Shown one piece after another: positions 33,365-34,119 of a stretch of DNA of 34,119 nt. Origin of the DNA: an uncultured bacterium (GTDB lineage: Bacteria > Patescibacteriota > Minisyncoccia > Phycocordibacterales > UBA9973); NCBI GenBank assembly GCA_903907175.1, contig CAIVNB010000069.1, positions 1 through 34,119 of the forward strand, read 5' to 3'. The notes under the pieces were generated by a model, which saw only the letters and a program-made list of their open reading frames with translations, was not told the DNA's origin and ran no database searches. Made by a program: the position numbers and the translations under genes. Positions within the stretch are counted from its first letter, which is position 1. Each line of letters opens with the position of its first letter.

Positions 33365-33760
33365 ATTATTTATTCTACCCCCCCCCCCCCGCTTTTGCCA
33401 CTACTGGCAAAAGCGAAAAGCTGTTATTTACAGTGGATTACTTTTTACGAAACTTTGCCAAAAATCCACAAATATACTCTAGGGCAAAAGATTGATACTT
33501 TGTTTGTTGAGGTAATAGAGGCAATCTCTATCGCCACCTTTTTATCTCGTGAAGAAAAACAACCGTGGGTCCGACTGGCAATCAGAAAGACAGATACTCT
33601 CAAGATACTTTTGATGGTTTTATGGGAAGCAAAATCTATTGATAATAAAAAGTATCTTGCTTTATCTGTAAAAGTAGAAGAAATAGGAAAGATGCTCGGG
33701 GGTTGGAGTGGACAGCTCGCAAAACAAAACTCTCCCGCAATAAAGACGAGAGAGAAATGA
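33341..33760 (+). CDS. avd: DGR accessory variability protein Avd (four-helix bundle)
   Basis: Avd binds the DGR reverse transcriptase and template RNA and is needed for cDNA synthesis in characterised systems. The 139-residue product has the family look: PLLAKAKSCYLQWITFYETL, then the landmark KYTLGQKIDTLFVEVIEAI (44-62), DTLKILLMVLWEAKSIDNKK (85-104) and the closing VEEIGKMLGGWSGQL (112-126). These give four amphipathic helices. The ATG at 33341 puts a 13-C run in codons 13-17 (Thr-Pro-Pro-Pro-Pro). A TTG at 33395 downstream of the run could give a shorter protein. The gene is opposite to RT and overlaps its 5' end by 24 bp. Its stop at 33758-33760 touches the template repeat. Slippage in the C run would shift the frame if the upstream ATG is used. 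Confidence 0.88.
   Translation: MNKLNAGHIIYSTPPPPLLPLLAKAKSCYLQWITFYETLPKIHKYTLGQKIDTLFVEVIEAISIATFLSREEKQPWVRLAIRKTDTLKILLMVLWEAKSIDNKKYLALSVKVEEIGKMLGGWSGQLAKQNSPAIKTREK
33372..33400 (-). promoter_or_regulatory. Candidate RT promoter whose spacer contains the G13 tract
   Basis: On the minus strand, TGGCAA (33400-33395, inside a hairpin arm), then a 17-nt spacer made of AAGC plus 13 G, then TAGAAT (33377-33372), and 7 nt to the RT ATG. The -10 and its distance match the rpsB promoter exactly, and the -35 differs from rpsB's TTGCAA by one base. Spacer length, and so strength, would follow the G count. Confidence 0.42.
33378..33390. repeat. Homopolymer tract of 13 C (13 G on the minus strand)
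   Basis: Thirteen consecutive C on the plus strand in otherwise AT-rich DNA, the longest G/C homopolymer I see in the window. It lies 13 nt before the RT start and inside the 5' part of avd. Such tracts are prone to slipped-strand length change, and also to sequencing error. Confidence 0.9.
33391..33414. repeat. Perfect hairpin next to the C13 tract
   Basis: GCTTTTGCCA (33391-33400), loop CTAC, TGGCAAAAGC (33405-33414). It directly adjoins the C run, lies inside the avd reading frame, and provides the proposed -35 of the RT promoter. A hairpin beside a homopolymer could promote polymerase pausing and slippage. Confidence 0.8.
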
Positions 33761-33905
33761 AAAGAGTTGCCAAAGCGGAGTGCGGGATTGTTGGAGTTCC
33801 AGTTGTTGTCCAGCCAGTTCCAGTTCACCACAACCTTGCCACCGTTCTCATAGAGATACGGGACATTCAGGTTGCCGTTGCGGTTCTGCACGAAATGTAT
33901 GGGAT
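33761..33905 (-). repeat. DGR template repeat (TR)
   Basis: Read on the minus strand, this stretch translates as a variable-region-like sequence dense in Asn: NLNVPYLYENGGKVVVNWNW followed by LDNNWNSNNPALRFGNSF. Thirteen AAC/AAT codons fall between about 33885 and 33766, the usual sign of a TR, because adenines in these codons are the ones mutated during copying. It is GC-richer than its flanks. The reading frame runs on into avd antisense and has no start or stop fitting a gene, so it is a template and not a protein. The borders are estimated; they need the matching variable repeat. Confidence 0.85.
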
Positions 33906-34119
33906 TTCTTCTAGTTCCACTGCCCTTTGAATACTCTCGGAGCTGTATCGTATTCGGCATAGTAATGCCCTAAAACCCCATACCAAGTATATTCATTTTT
34001 TATGAAGTGCTACATACACCACTCTATTTGAAACCATAGTCGCAAATACTCTCAATGTATGGATACTGGTCTCGGTGGCAGAAAACCTTAATCTTCTACA
34101 TATTCACCTATCACCGATT
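33906..34119. other. DGR-flanking region with no assignable gene
   Basis: About 210 bp upstream of the TR on the minus strand. Frames are short; one 32-codon open stretch covers the segment that reads WYGVLGHYYAEYDTAPRVF and stops near 33909. A small hairpin, TTCAT/ATGAA, lies near 33992-34006. No variable repeat matching the TR was recognised by eye. The target gene may lie beyond the window. Confidence 0.4.

Noticed and set aside
33378-33390. The C13 run as a pure sequencing or assembly error
   Set aside because: Exact length may be wrong, but a long C run between RT and avd is required by the flanks. With 13 C the upstream ATG stays in frame with Avd and the RT promoter spacer is 17. It is kept as a finding with this caution.
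33703-33930. Plus-strand frame of 75 codons across the template repeat
   Set aside because: It is the reverse strand of the TR; its overlap with the end of avd is chance.
33445-33960. Open frame of 171 codons on the minus strand covering the Asn-rich sequence
   Set aside because: Its second half is antisense to avd and reads like noise. Its first half is the template repeat. No family match to a real N-terminus, so it is a template and not a gene.
1-34119. CRISPR array, insertion sequence or prophage structural genes
   Set aside because: No spaced direct repeats, transposase or phage structural protein was recognised in any frame.

Overview
The window looks like chromosomal DNA of a small-genome, AT-rich bacterium of the Candidate Phyla Radiation (Patescibacteria), most likely a Parcubacteria-type lineage. 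This placement is an inference. It rests on compact essential genes with few Shine-Dalgarno sequences, a prolyl-tRNA synthetase without its editing insertion, a lysine-rich sigma factor, a tRNA with no encoded CCA, secreted peptidoglycan-binding proteins, and a diversity-generating retroelement (DGR). The standard genetic code fits (TGA is used as a stop).

Layout. (1) 1-2264: an adenosylcobalamin-dependent ribonucleotide reductase (C-terminus off the window) with its promoter. (2) 2340-8666, minus strand: a tight run proS-mreB-mreC-tgt-speA-like-DUF192. (3) 8763-10713, plus strand: rpsB-tsf-small membrane protein, diverging from proS through two promoters that appear to share one self-complementary -35 box. 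(4) 10763-10917: tRNA-Thr(UGU) and a partial copy of its 3' end. (5) 10919-14096, minus strand: a cell-surface module of processive glycosyltransferase, membrane thioredoxin-like protein and membrane acyltransferase. (6) 14180-15472: a Cys-rich DUF378 membrane protein and a DsbA-like oxidoreductase, divergent across a nearly symmetric promoter palindrome and a pair of hairpins. (7) 15547-25316, minus strand: rpoB-rpoC-dnaG-rpoD, which puts core polymerase, primase and the main sigma factor in one run. (8) 25624-28882: a secreted DUF5666-like protein, a two-component system and the MltG transglycosylase. (9) 28964-32197: a large secreted peptidoglycan-binding protein and two charged coiled-coil proteins. 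(10) 32306-34119: a DGR with reverse transcriptase, Avd accessory protein and template repeat. Its variable target gene is not visible here.

The most notable region is the DGR. The template repeat and reverse transcriptase are on the minus strand, and avd lies between them on the opposite strand. The 5' ends of RT and avd overlap by 24 bp. A run of 13 C/G sits inside codons 13-17 of avd and also inside the 17-bp spacer of a candidate RT promoter. A change in tract length could therefore alter RT transcription and the avd reading frame together, making this a candidate contingency switch for targeted mutagenesis.

A second theme is a repeated promoter layout. A -10 hexamer, often with an extended TGn, ends 6-9 nt before the ATG of several first-in-operon genes (nrdJ, rpsB, mltG, the 665-aa secreted protein, the 60-aa gene, RT, avd). 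This would give leaderless or nearly leaderless mRNAs. All promoter calls come from reading the sequence and are unconfirmed.
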